In this document: positions 1-10,891 of the stretch, one piece after another
Layout: each line of letters begins with the position of its first letter
Position numbering within the stretch: position 1 is the stretch's first letter
DNA from: Sequoia sempervirens
Taxonomy: Eukaryota > Streptophyta > Pinopsida > Cupressales > Cupressaceae
Direction of reading: 5' to 3'
Assembly: GCA_007258455.2 (NCBI GenBank)
Contig: VDFB02047230.1
Coordinates: forward strand, 158,728,635-158,792,634
Length of the DNA: 64,000 nt
Notes under the pieces: model-generated
What the model saw: only the letters and a program-made list of their open reading frames with translations
Databases searched by the model: none
Told to the model about the DNA's origin: nothing
Made by a program: the position numbers and the translations under genes

Positions 1-582
1 GAAGAGAAAAGTTAGTAGATATGAAAGAATTTACAGTAATAGATTGGCATTCAGGGGTTGCAAACTTATATGTAGAAGTTATAAGGGGTAGATTTGTGTG
101 AGTATGTTGCAAGTGTTGATCTGTATGATGAGGGAATTTGGTGGAGGTGGTTGTGCTTTGGTGGGTCAAGACCCATGGAAGAAGAGAAGAATGGTAGGAA
201 AATTTTTTGGAGGAGAGCAAAGCTAGTTAGACAACAAGATGTTGGAAAAAGAGAAAGAGTAAATTTCAGAAGAATAAGGAAGAATAGTGGATCCAAAGCA
301 AACATATGGTCTTCAAATGTTTATGAGTTTTCAACTTATGGAATATTTCACTTACCCCAGATGTTTGATGCAGGAGCATCCAAGGGTACCAAGCAATATT
401 GCACACCCAAAAATTTTTTTTTTTTATTTTCTTGATTTTTGGCATGTTGTGGGTTTTGTAGGCATGTTACTTTTTCCCTCTCTCATTTTCAGCTTTTTCG
501 TATGGGACCCTTTTCCATAAATCAATAACTTGCTTTGAATTTTAAATTGTAATGATATTGAAAATGTTGCAAATTAAAAATT
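1..582. other. No recognisable feature
   Basis: I see no domain, RNA gene or repeat boundary here. Short open frames exist on both strands near 66-520, but their translations match no family I know and show no coding-like composition. It may be leader or spacer of the gypsy remnant that follows. Confidence 0.4.
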
Positions 583-1440
583 ATGCACTTATGTGAGATG
601 GCAACTACTAGTCAAGTTTCAGTTGTGCCTACTCTTATCCTTTCAGATTCATCTAATGTATTGATGTTTACTCTAACAGTACATACTACAAAGGGTACTC
701 TTGAGATAGATGTCCCTAAAGAAGATCCTTTTGAAGCAAGAAATATTAAGTCTACTCCTTCTACCTCTTCTCAAAATAATGCATGTCTTGGTGATGATTG
801 GGGTTCCTTAGACTTTACAGATTCATTCATTGGGGAACATAAAGTTGACCCAATCCACTCAGTCCTTCCAATAACATCATCCAAACCCACTATCAAAGAT
901 GATCATTCTTCTGCATCGTGTGGTAATGTGAATGCAAATTGTAATATTCTTAATGTTGATCTTCCTCCTTCTGAGGAAGATGATTTCACTTCTATTAAAG
1001 AGGCTAATGATGGTAGTCCTATCAAGGAGGCTGGTGGTGATCCTGTAGAGGACTATGATCCCCATTTCCAGAATAATACTCTCCATGTAGATCCTTTGTT
1101 GTCTACTATCTTTGTGCCTTCTTGTGAGAAGTCAAGCTTTTCTCCACAAGAGAAAGGGTTGTTTCTTGCTCCTCGTTCTTTGAATGAGCAAGAGCATATC
1201 TTGTTGAGGCTTCTAAAAGCTTGCTTGATTACTCTTGCTCCTCCTAAGAGATATCAAAAACATGATAAAACAAAGCATTCTTTCTATGCATACCATTGAG
1301 TGCCTCGCCATTCCACTAGTGAATGTAAGGACTTGAAGGATAAAATACAACTTCTTGATTCAAGTGTCATCACTCATTTTTTTGTTGATGCACCTGCCTC
1401 TTCTTCAAATGATAAGGGATATCGAGGTTTACCTCTATCT
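583..1440 (+). pseudogene. Ty3/gypsy gag remnant (C-terminal zinc-type motif)
   Basis: A 238-residue open frame (583-1299) ends in a stop, and the same frame continues to about 1440. Its N-terminal two thirds are acidic and Ser/Pro/Asp-rich without a known fold. Near 1285-1365 the frame reads FYAYH, stop, VPRHSTSECKDLKDKIQ. This is the CxxH...H..xxC..L+..IQ pattern that plant gypsy Gag proteins carry between gag and protease (family knowledge: C-E/A-Y/F-H, then H-x-T/S-x-x-C, then a helix ending IQDLID). The first Cys is Tyr here and a stop interrupts the motif, so it cannot be functional. No protease or RT follows, so the element is truncated after gag. The start at 583 is simply the first ATG of the frame. 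Identification as gypsy gag is fairly sure; the lineage is not. Confidence 0.6.
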
Positions 1441-1563
1441 TGTATGTTCTAAGTATCTTGCATGGTTCCCCTCCCTTGTATGTTGGGGACAGTGATAACT
1501 TGTGCTAGGGATGTGTGTCCTTTTAAGGACCCCCTCTCTTCTCTCTATCTTTCAATTTGAAAC

Positions 1564-1740
1564 GTCCCTTGAGTGGACCCCTTGTTGTCTTGAAGGGTTC
1601 CTGAGGGACCCCCTTTGAAAGCTTTTATCTCAAATGAATTATATGGTGTCTAGCTTAGGGGCAGCCCAACTAGACCTCACTTTTCAAATAGTGTGTCCCT
1701 TGAGTAGACCCCTTTCCTTCTGAAGGGTTCTTGAGGGACA
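1564..1740. repeat. Pair of imperfect direct repeats (~47 bp, offset ~130 bp)
   Basis: Positions 1564-1610 and 1695-1740 share the block GTCCCTTGAGTRGACCCC followed by CTTGAAGGGTTC or CTTCTGAAGGGTTCT and then TGAGGGAC. The spacer differs. They belong to the decayed region after the gag remnant and probably record a local duplication inside the old element. Confidence 0.6.
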
Positions 1741-1816
1741 ACTTTGAAATCCTTCCAACTTTTCAAGGGTCTACGTGATTGTCTTCTTGTTTTCCTGTGT
1801 GGCTACTTTGTTTTCT

Positions 1817-1845
1817 GACATGTTATATCTATAGATAAACATGTC
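1817..1845. repeat. Short palindrome
   Basis: Two 8-nt arms, GACATGTT and AACATGTC, enclose the perfect 10-nt palindrome ATCTATAGAT. The single-stranded form could fold into a hairpin. No terminator or binding site is recognised; AT-rich DNA yields such palindromes by chance. Confidence 0.4.
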
Positions 1846-1904
1846 ACTTTGCAGGTGCGTCTATAAAGCCATTTTCCAATTTGACACTATGGAGTCCCCT
1901 TCTC

Positions 1905-2205
1905 TAGGTTTCCTCCATGTGAGAGATCTTGGGGGATGCCTCCTTGTAGATCTGCGAGCCTATAAGGCACTTACTTTACTGGGTTTCCCTCATGTGAGAG
2001 ATCTTGGGGGATGCCTCCTTGCAAGTCTATGGGCCTGTAAGGCACTTACTTTATTAGGTTTCCCTCATGTGAGAGATCTTGGGGGATGCCTCTTTGTAGG
2101 TTTGTGGGCCTATAAGGCGCTTACTTCTCTAGTCTTCCTTCATGTGAGAGATCTTAGGGGATACCTCATTGTAGGTCTGTAGGCCTGTAAGACACTTTCA
2201 TCCTG
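1905..2205 (+). repeat. 75-bp tandem repeat, about four copies, in coding phase
   Basis: The landmark CATGTGAGAGATCTTGGGGG starts at 1916, 1991 and 2066, and with one change at 2141, so the period is exactly 75 bp. The unit is a multiple of three, so the frame open from 1841 to 2182 reads a 25-residue repeat (core HVRDLGGCL, then a variable stretch, then YKALT or CKALT). Copies differ by a few percent to about 15 percent by eye; the last copy degrades into a stop. It lies downstream of a gypsy gag remnant, where spacer or UTR repeats are common. Coding use is unproven. Confidence 0.85.
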
Positions 2206-4394
2206 CGGGATTTGTCTGTCGTTGGTCTAAGGCCTTCGATGTACTTTGTGCAAACTTCATAGTTTTGTGGAGCTACGGAGTCCTTTTGTTCAAACCTCTT
2301 CAAGAGAGAGTACCTATGGATCCATCTCTCTTGTAAGTTTCATTCCTTTCTAGCTTCTCCCTCTTAAATTCTCTATCTCTTTCTCTTAGATTCTCTTTCT
2401 TCTCTTTTGTATATAATGGATCAAAGATTTGCATCTTCTTCATCCTGAGTATATGCCCTTCCTTTCTTCATTTTAGAACTCTTCTAAGTGTGTTATTTCT
2501 TAATTTAGGGATGACGCATAGTATTGAGACAACATTTTACATCGAGGTCTCTTTTACTTTGTTGACTCAAATCCTTTAGTTTTTTGTGCGCTAGCATTGT
2601 TGTCTGGTGTAGGTTTTTCTTGTCTAATTCATTTGTTTTGCAAGTCTTCAGCTTGGGGGCATGGTTCCTTGGTTTGAAGAGTTATCCACTTCCTCTACAA
2701 TATCCTTTTTGCATTATGATGTTATTTATGTTTAACTTATATTTTCTTTAGCGTGCATATTAGTGTAGATTCATATGCCCGCTAAAGTGGGGAAAAATAT
2801 ATAGTCATAAAATTGCACCCCTGGCAATTTCACATACATTCTTGCATCTACTTTAATGTCCACTCCCCTAGCACTTGTGTAGGTTCATTTTAGCCCCTAC
2901 ATCAACCTTTTTCCCCTCTCAGGATGCTCAAAACTCCTTTTCAACAGCTACCCTTATGCGTCAGCTTTGCGTCAAACCTTGTGTTTTTCTCATTTGTGTC
3001 ATTTTGTAGCATGATGTGTCCAAACACTAGCGCGTTGTGCGGACATTTGTGCATTGTGCTAGCATCTTGTGATGTTTCAACATTCAAACAACTATTTCAG
3101 TGCATGCTTGCCACTTGTCATCTATTTTTGTTGGTGGTAATGGCTAGGAATGCCCTGAAAAGGCTCTGGAAGCTTCTTTTCCCTCCTAAAAAGTAGTCTT
3201 TTCAATCCATTTGGGCTTCTAAGTTCTTCTAGCTTCTTCTCCTTCTTGGCATCTATCTTGACACATTCTCCTATCTTGCTATCTTGCTTGCACATTTCCA
3301 TATAGCTTGCTACAATAACATTCTCTAAAGCTCTCATAGAAACCTCTACAACTCTCTTTAAAGCTCTTGCATCTATCTTTGTCTCTCTCTTTTTGGCTTC
3401 CTTAAGCCTTTTAGCTCCATCTCCCTTATCTCATGCTTGTGAGAATCCTAGGATTCCATATCCCCTATCATTTTCATCCTTACTTTATGATGCGGGTTCT
3501 CCTCCTCGAGCGGGCATTGCTTTTATCACTCATACTTGGTGGTGCGGGTTCTACTCCTAAAGTGGGTTTTGTTTTCACCACACACTTTGTCCATTTCAGT
3601 TCATTTCTCTCTATCTATCTAGTTGTTTGTGGACATGGGAACACCAAAATGGGGGTTTGACTAAGGAAAACCCCTATACAGCCCCAAAATTTTCTCCAAA
3701 TATCATGCATTTAGGTTTTGAAGACATTCATTTGTTGGAGGCTTCATCACTTTCATGGTTGTGAGCATTTCCTTTCTATCTCTTATTCTCTTTATCATTT
3801 CCACTTCACTTTATTTCAATTCTATTACATTATGTCATTTTCTTACATTTTGTAAGTTTGTAGCAATCAAATCGCTAGCAATCACTTTGTCATTTTCTAT
3901 GAAAAACTTGCTTTCTGGTCCATACAAGATATCAACACACCTCTGAGATGCCAGTGTGCCGCATTGTCATCCTTATTTCGTGTTATTTTCCTTTGGTCAG
4001 GAGCCTGTCAATTTATCCAGAGAACCTCTATGATCTAATCTTTCTAATCTTGAAACTCTCACGTTGTTCCTTGAGGTAGTTTAGGGTAGTTCATCCCATG
4101 AGGCTCTCTGAATGAAGAGAACTCATGAGTAGTGAATCCCCCTTCTCTACACTAATTAATAAATACATTGCATATATATAAAGAAATAATTAATCTACGA
4201 TAAATTGAGATTATTGACTGATAATGCATAGAATTCAAAATACAAATACTCTTAATTCCTATTTAAATAAATTAATCATACATGTATGCATCATAACACA
4301 ATGAGAAAAGAATGTGTTGATGAAGGAATGCCATGACACAACATAGTTTGATTCAAAAAAGAGTCGAGTGTCATGCATGTGACACAAAATAATT
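2206..4394. other. Decayed LTR/UTR-like DNA without a gene
   Basis: No protein domain is visible on either strand. Around 2649 the sequence CAGCTTGGGGGCATGG resembles the purine-rich end of gypsy internal regions. A 52-bp offset repeat beginning TGCGGGTTCT occurs at 3491 and 3543. The block 3641-3679 (ACCAAAATGGGGGTTTGACT, then AAGGAAAACCCCTAT) is nearly matched at 50,928-50,962 inside insert J, which suggests that both are parts of related LTRs. LTR ends could not be fixed. The part near 4000-4394 probably contains the 3' untranslated tail of the minus-strand integrase fragment next to it. Confidence 0.4.
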
Positions 4395-5560
4395 TTATGC
4401 AAAATATCCATGCAAGTACATAGCATTGTCAAGTTCTTTCAATGGTACACCATTCATGTCATAAAGTTCATAGGCACTAAACCCATAAACAGAGGTGATT
4501 ACATATGGACTTAACCAATTAGGACTAAATTTTCTCTTTCAGGTTCAGATGGTGGATTTAGGTTTCTCCGATTCTCATAAAGAACAAGATCACTAATGTT
4601 GAAAGTGGAAGAAAGAATATTTTGATTCTAATGCTTTGATAAAAAAAATTGGTGAGCCTGTAGGTGCTCAAGGGCCTTTAATCAGCACTCATCAAGCAAC
4701 TCCCAGATTAGACATTTGACACAGTAAGTTCCATCATCAATCAACCCTCTAAGGGAAACTCGTAAATATGGGATTTCCAACTCTAAAGGCATAATAGCAT
4801 CAATGCCATACACAAGGTTGTACAGAGTAGTACTAGTAGTCATACAAACACTCATGTTGTAGGACCAAAACGCATAAGTCAATTGAGCATGTCAATATTT
4901 ACCATGCTTATTAATTGTCTTGCACAATTTGCTCAATAATTTTATTTGATGTTTCAGCTCGGCCATTGGACTAAGGATAATAAGGTGTAGAAAATCAATA
5001 AAGAATATGAAATTTCTCCAAGAATTTTTTTACCTCATTTTTATTAAATGGTATTCCATTATCAGAGACAAGGGTAGAAGGCAATTCAAAATGAGAAATT
5101 ATGTTGTTTAGAAGAAAGTTGCACATTTCTTCAACATTAGTAGATTGAATTGGAATAGCTTCAACCCACTTCGTGAAGTGATCTATTGTTGTTATTATGA
5201 AGGTATGTCCCTTAGAAGAAGGGGGAGGTATCTTTCCAATGATATCCAAGACCCACATTTGAAAAGGCTAAGGAGAAGCTTGAGTACAAAGTTCCTATGT
5301 AGGAGCTTGGATAATATTGCTATGTTGTTGACATTGAGGATATTTCTTGACAAAGACAAAGGAATCTTGCTCCATCATTTTCCAATAATATCCCATGCGT
5401 ATCAATTTATGTACTAAGGATTTATCACCATAATTTCCACCCCTAGAGCCAGAATGGGCTTCTTGAATGGAAAGGGGTATCTCAGTCTTATTGATACATC
5501 AAAGAAGAAGACCATTTTAAGATCTATGATAAAGAACTCTAGACACTGAAAAATGTCCCG
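4395..5560 (-). pseudogene. Ty3/gypsy (Tat-type) integrase and pol C-terminus, degenerate
   Basis: Read from 5560 down to a stop at 4395, several frames joined by small frameshifts give an integrase. First comes a zinc-binding segment (EAHSG, RMGYYWKMMEQD, then KKYPQCQQH, where the first Cys of CxxC is Tyr). Next is the catalytic core with TTIDHFTKWVEAIP (first Asp), SDNGIPF (second Asp) and SNGRAETSNK (Glu), then a C-terminal part with LVYGIDAIMPLEIEIP-like sequence at 4682-4882, and a tail ending near DNAMYLHGYFA. Stops replace residues that are Gln or Trp in relatives (for example SP-stop-PF and YYP-stop-SNG). The upstream end is cut at about 5560, where LTR-like DNA of the opposite orientation begins. 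The catalytic triad is preserved but the frame is not. Confidence 0.82.
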
Positions 5561-6363
5561 AATGATATCATGCACTCAAATCGGGTATACTAACATCATT
5601 TCCTCCTAAAACCCATACTCTTTTCACTTAATTGATTAAATTAACCTAGATATTTAATTAATTGCCCCATTTGCATCTATTAACCTAATTAATTTAATCG
5701 ATTTAATTCACCCCTTTTCACGCTAACACTTTGTCTCATCAAATTAAACAAATCAAACTATTTAATTTAAATCCATAAATCTTCCTATTTAATTAAATAA
5801 CCCTAAGTTATTTAATTAAATATCAGCACCCTTCCCCCTTTTCATTAAATCACTTAATTTGATGAATATCATTTAATTATTCTAAAATTCCCCTAATTGC
5901 ATAATTAACATTGTTTAATTATCAATTATTAATTAATCTAATTCCCCCCTCACTTGCAAGGGAATATTCCTCCTTTGCACATTCCTCCAAAAAGGAATAT
6001 TTCCATGGAATACTCCTCCCCCTTTTTTCAATAATTAAACTTTGTTTTAATTTGCTAATTTATCATTTTCCTCTGCCATGACAATATTCCAAAGAATATT
6101 CTCTCTCATCACTCATCTAAAAAGGGAATATTCTTACAAAGCTTCATATGCAAGTTAACTCAAAACTTCTTGTGCAAGATAACTTTTGACCTCTTGTATA
6201 TGTCAAAAGTGTGTTTGTTTGAAGGAATGTGAACCCTTGATTAAATCTCATCTTACATTCTCACCTGTTGATGAGAATCCATGATCCATGCCTCAAATTT
6301 CCTCCATCCTTAACCATTGATTATCCTTTTTTATCTCAACCCTCCATTTCTCATTTGCTCTCC

Positions 6364-6371
6364 TATAAATA
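6364..6371 (+). promoter_or_regulatory. TATA box of the long LTR
   Basis: TATAAATA in the context CTCCTATAAATAGGTCAC, a canonical plant TATA box. It lies about 800 bp after the presumed LTR start, where LTR promoters are expected. Transcription is not shown by sequence alone. Confidence 0.55.
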
Positions 6372-7252
6372 GGTCACTATTTGGAGACAAATGGATCCAT
6401 ATTTTAACATCAGAGTTATGTTAAAATCACTCACAATCAAACTCATATTTAGCACACATTCAGCATCTTTTAGTTCATTTTAAATGCATTAATTATCTTT
6501 AAGCTCCATTAATGGCTTCCATGATCACATAATGCATCCACTTAGCTTGTTTATTAATTAGGGTTTGAATATTTTAGCTTAGAATCCATTTAGATTAGCT
6601 TAGATTTTGCATATATAGATCATTTTTAGCATAAAATTGTATTAAACTAGCTTGCATCATGCTCATTTAGATTAAAACCATGTTTTCATACACATCTTTC
6701 ACAATTCCATCAATTTTCTTCAATAAAATTGATTGGAACAAGCTCATTTATCCAAAGTATTGGGAAATGGTCGTCGTTCCACATCAACATGACACCACTC
6801 CCACAACGGGATAAGTTTTGAATGGAATAAAGTAGATATTTTAATGCTTTCATAGTTTAGAATGCTTAGTTTTGATAAATGTTTAGTTTAATTTGCATTT
6901 TATTGATCCTGTTGAGATTGACATTGGTGGCTTTGTTATGCTCTAATTCTTCATGCATCAAGCATAATTGGCCCATGCTAATTGATTGGTCACATTCTGG
7001 CACTAGAAGGAGGGAAAAACCAATGAAATTTAATCAATTTCTATCTTGAATTCCAATTTTTAAAATTTTTGTAGGATATAGGGACGCCCAAAAGAATTTC
7101 AGTGATGCCTTTGCTAAGCATCGTCATACATCGATGCTATCGTCATAAAAAACAATGACGCCTATTTAATATCCTAATGCTAATTAAACTAAATGGTGAC
7201 ACTAATACTTTTTAGTGGTATCAAAATTTGCAAATCGTGACACTACACAAAT

Positions 7253-8355
7253 GGGTGATCCCACAAAACTGGTTTACAATTTTGTTGAGGAAGAAAATTT
7301 GCAAAAAATTCCCCCATGAAGAAAATTTTGGGTTTTGGGGGGTTCAAATGAACTTAGGGTCTGAACGAACCCAAAGAGGGTTTGCTTGAACCGCCCTTCA
7401 AGTGAACCATATTAAACGATGGGTCCCTCATTTTTCATATTTTTTAGAATAAAAATAATGAGAAATTTTGAAAAAAGGGGGGTTCACTCGAACTCCCCTT
7501 TGAGCAAACCCCCATTCATTCAAAAGGTCAAGGGGGGTTCGCTCAAAGGGGGGTTCAAGAGGGCCTACCTTTTTCCCCCTTCTTCCCCTCTTGCACCAAA
7601 TTTCTACAAAATTTTATCCTTTGAAGTTCGGGTTGAAAATGAAAATGGAGGAGACTTCACAAACCCAACTGGATGATGGTAGTCCTTGGAACGAGCTATC
7701 CATCAAATATACTTTTAATATGTTTTGGTTTTATTATGTATTTTTAGTTTGATTAAACATAGGTTTTTCATCAAAAATCAAGCTCTTTGTTTTACACATG
7801 GGAAAAATAGTAGATTATAAAAAAGAAATTGAAAAATATCAGTGCACTAGATATTGATGTCATTGATCCAACAAAAAAAAATGAATTTTGATACATACAA
7901 AAAAATTTATGCTTTGGCCAATGAATCATGTCTAAATTGTAAAAGGTTTGACTTTGAAACTTAATTAAGAAAATAATATTTAATGAAATGCTATGAAACC
8001 AATTCCATGCACTAGATATCATAGTTACGAATCTAAATTTGAAAAAAATAGAATTTTATTCGTCATAGAAAAAAAGTTGTGTTAGCCAATGATGTCACTC
8101 TTTAAAAATGGTGTTCACTGTTAAAAACTAGTTTTCGAAGGAGATGGAAAAAGAAGTGCAGTCTGATTTGAATTTTTTTGAAAAAACTATATTTGGAATA
8201 TAAAGACAAAATGTCACAAATCACTAGTTTTCATTATCTTCAAATTCCTCACGGTTTAGCTGCTATAGGTGCCTGAAAGTGAAGATTTAGTTAAAAAAAA
8301 TTAGTTCAATATCCAGTTTGGCCAAAAATTGTAAACTAGTATTGTGGGATCACCC
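7253..8355. mobile_element. Non-autonomous DNA transposon with ~32-bp terminal inverted repeats
   Basis: The left end GGGTGATCCCACAAAACTGG, continuing TTTACAATTTT (7253-7283), is the inverse of the right end (8324-8355), with about two mismatches over 31 positions. The sequence AAAT directly precedes the left end and directly follows the right end, suggesting a 4-bp target duplication. The 1103-bp interior has no transposase. It has a GGTTC/GAACC-rich section (7320-7560) and AT-rich filler. An open frame at 7419-7676 follows the biased composition of that section and is not believed. The superfamily is undetermined: ends starting GGG with a 4-bp duplication do not match hAT (8 bp), Mutator (about 9 bp) or CACTA (3 bp). 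Confidence 0.78.
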
Positions 8356-9151
8356 AAATCATGATGCTATCGTTGTCACTAGTTTTTTGCAGAGTGACGT
8401 CCAAATTCACCAGAGTGACACCCAAACGATTTATAGCGACGCTATCGTGAACAATGACGCTCTTCTCTGGTAAGCAAAAATGATCAATTTTTAGCATTTG
8501 CTTTAATTTTTTACTTTATCTAATCACTAACATGCTTCTAACTTTGTTCTGGTTTTTAGGCTAACTAGGTTTTGCAGGTTGGGCGATAAAAGTTGAAGTG
8601 AAGAAGCATCCTTGTCTTAAAATCTTATAATTGTAACAAGCGTTAATTTTATGCTTTAGGAACACACTAATTTTCATTTGGGTTTAAAAAGAATGCTCAA
8701 ACAAGACTAAAATTGAACCCTCATTTCATCATTTTATTTTGGCCTTAAAATTGAACAAAACAATTTAACACTTTGTTTGGTGCATAAAATGAGTTCATCT
8801 TAGCTTTAGGGGTTAAAATTAACAAGTGTTTGCTATGTTTTGTGATTTAAATTTTTGTTATTGAATGTGTATGCACTTCTCTCATGCCACTCGGTGATCT
8901 TGAGAATCAAAAACATTCCTTGACATTTTGTATAATCACCCACATCTTTCAATTTGGATTAAAAATGAACCCCTTGCTAGTATAGGGAAAAGGTGTGGTG
9001 TGTGTTCTCTCTTTGTTTCATGCAAACTAGGAGATTGAACTACAAATGTACTTCCTTGTTGTTATTTATCTTTAGAGGGCCATCCTCCCCACTTTGAAAG
9101 GAGGGAACGACCCGAGCGGTAACGAGCTAAATCCAAGCTCTTTCAAGTCAC

Positions 9152-9160
9152 TATATAAAA
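9152..9160 (+). promoter_or_regulatory. TATA-like sequence in the leader of element A
   Basis: TATATAAAA follows AAGTCAC and precedes ATGTGTTTATG. It could be a second promoter of the long LTR or chance in AT-rich DNA. The stronger candidate is the box at 6364. Confidence 0.25.
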
Positions 9161-9370
9161 ATGTGTTTATGACGAAATTCATAAACAACAGGTGCAGATG
9201 TGTCATACCAACAAGTGTCACCCTTAGTATCCTTGTGATACGTTAAAATATCTTCTTAGGAAGAGACTAGGAGGCCTCTTGATTGAAATAATCTTGAGCT
9301 AATCTTGTCGTGTGTATTGCCACCTTGAATGAAAGCCCTTACTAAAATCCATTGTTTAGAAGCCAAAAAC

Positions 9371-10891
9371 CTTGATGCTTGTTGGTGCAGGAACAATCGT
9401 TCCAAAGCCACCCCACATTTTACTATTCAATTGTTGAAGCAGAAAAATCCTTAGGATCTTTAGATCTTCAAGATTTGAGATTTGGTGGTCCCGAGAAGTG
9501 TGTATCATGGAGGAGAGCCAGTGTCACCAAATCTCTAGCTCTTCATATTGTCTTAGTGTTTGGAGAAATCCAAGTGGGGATTCAACAAGTAGTATCTTCT
9601 GAACCTAGGATGGTAAATGATTGTGAGTCAGTTTAATACTTTCCTTGGTTTCAAAACATTACAAACAAACATTCACAATCTTCCTCAAAATTTCAAACCC
9701 TTTGGTCTAAATATGTCCATACCTTTTGAAAAAGCCTTGATATTAATACTTGTCCAAAGGATTTCTATCCTTAGATATTTCTAAATATCTTGAATTATAT
9801 CTCAATCCATATTTCCCAAGGTTAACATAGGCAATTATGGCTTCAACCTCATGATTTTCACAAAATGGACCTTGTCAAATTTATGGTGTTTTTGACATAA
9901 ACATTTAGTTTGAAAACATAACCAAGACAAGTGTTTGTGGTAAAAGAAACTCACTTAAGCAAGATAACCTGATAAATTGAACCCCACATGACTATTTGGA
10001 GACGGATTTCTCTCGTTGAACAACTTGATCTTACACCTAATATTATTCAACCAAACTTTGAACTCATTGAAGGTGAACAAACCGATATAATTAGTAATTT
10101 GAGAAGCTTCACTTTTGACACAAAAGAAACACCAGCTCAGTGGAGAAACACAACAAATATCTTAGACAGAGAAGAGGAACAAACTGATATTGAGGCTAGA
10201 AGGACCATATTACCACCAGTCATGTGGAAATAAATATCCTCTCTTTTTCATAATCTTAAACTTCTCTAAATGATCTCATGCAAAATCAGAATCCCCAAGA
10301 GAATGTCTACAGTTCATCATTTCAAACTTAGGCATCTTACTCCAAAACTCTCAAAAAATACCTTTTAGCGCTTCACCAAAATAGAACGAAGTTGGTATAC
10401 AACTTTTACAAGCATGTTTAAAGGAATAATCTAGACTTGTATATGTTCTTTTTCGGTCAAAACCCCAGTCTTTTCCATGATAATGAACCTATATAAAACA
10501 TTGGGTCTTTAGGATTTGAAAACTTTACAAGTCTAGCATGTTTCTCACTACCTTGGTCTTATCAAACAAAGGTTCACTTTAAGTAAAAATTGAGTCAAAC
10601 ATTTTATTCACCCCTCCATCAAATTTCATCCTTTACTTCACCAAACTTTGCAAAAAAATTGAATACACCAACACTCTTTGACTTGAGCATCTATCAAACC
10701 AACCCCTAACCTATCTACTTTGTATGTGAAATGTATCCTTTTCCATGCACTTGGTTGAGTTAGTTATCATCTTTGAACTAGTTCATCTTGAAGGTCATGA
10801 GTCTACCCTAAATATTTACAATTTCATAAACATCCTTTATCCCAACATCAAAACATCAAACTCTTAAGTCAAAAGTGTTTTCTCAATATGT
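9371..10891 (+). other. Leader of element A, no assignable domain
   Basis: Two short frames (9379-9636 and 9988-10,233) are open, but their products match nothing I know. Blocks around 9640-9960 (CAAACCCTTTGG, later GGCTTTCAC-like sequence) recur in diverged form at 58,735-58,940, which marks this as retrotransposon leader. TTGGTGCAGGAAC at about 9384 is only a weak primer-binding-site candidate. Confidence 0.4.

Larger units (their letters stand above)
5563..9370 (+). repeat. Long LTR/leader of element A
   Basis: The segment starts with TG at 5563 and is rich in TTAATTAA-type sequence to about 6000. It has a TATA box at 6364 and then AT-rich transcribed-like DNA without a coding frame. Region 55,740-59,800 has the same succession: TTAATTAA-rich block, TATA box, short-motif array, and leader blocks such as CTCAAACCCTTTGG. 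The counterpart of that last block at about 9695 lies just past the limit chosen here. A 1.1-kb DNA element interrupts the LTR at 7253-8355. The end near 9370 is approximate because I could not find a clear CA end or primer binding site. Confidence 0.5.

Noticed and set aside
94..520. Overlapping open frames near the left edge
   Set aside because: No motif, start context or homologous family; frames on both strands overlap and look like chance in AT-rich DNA.
1905..2205. CRISPR-like array
   Set aside because: The 75-bp units are contiguous, with no unique spacers; it is a simple tandem repeat in a plant-type repeat landscape.
7419..7676. Open frame inside the TIR element
   Set aside because: Follows the biased GGTTC/GAACC region; no transposase motif or domain.
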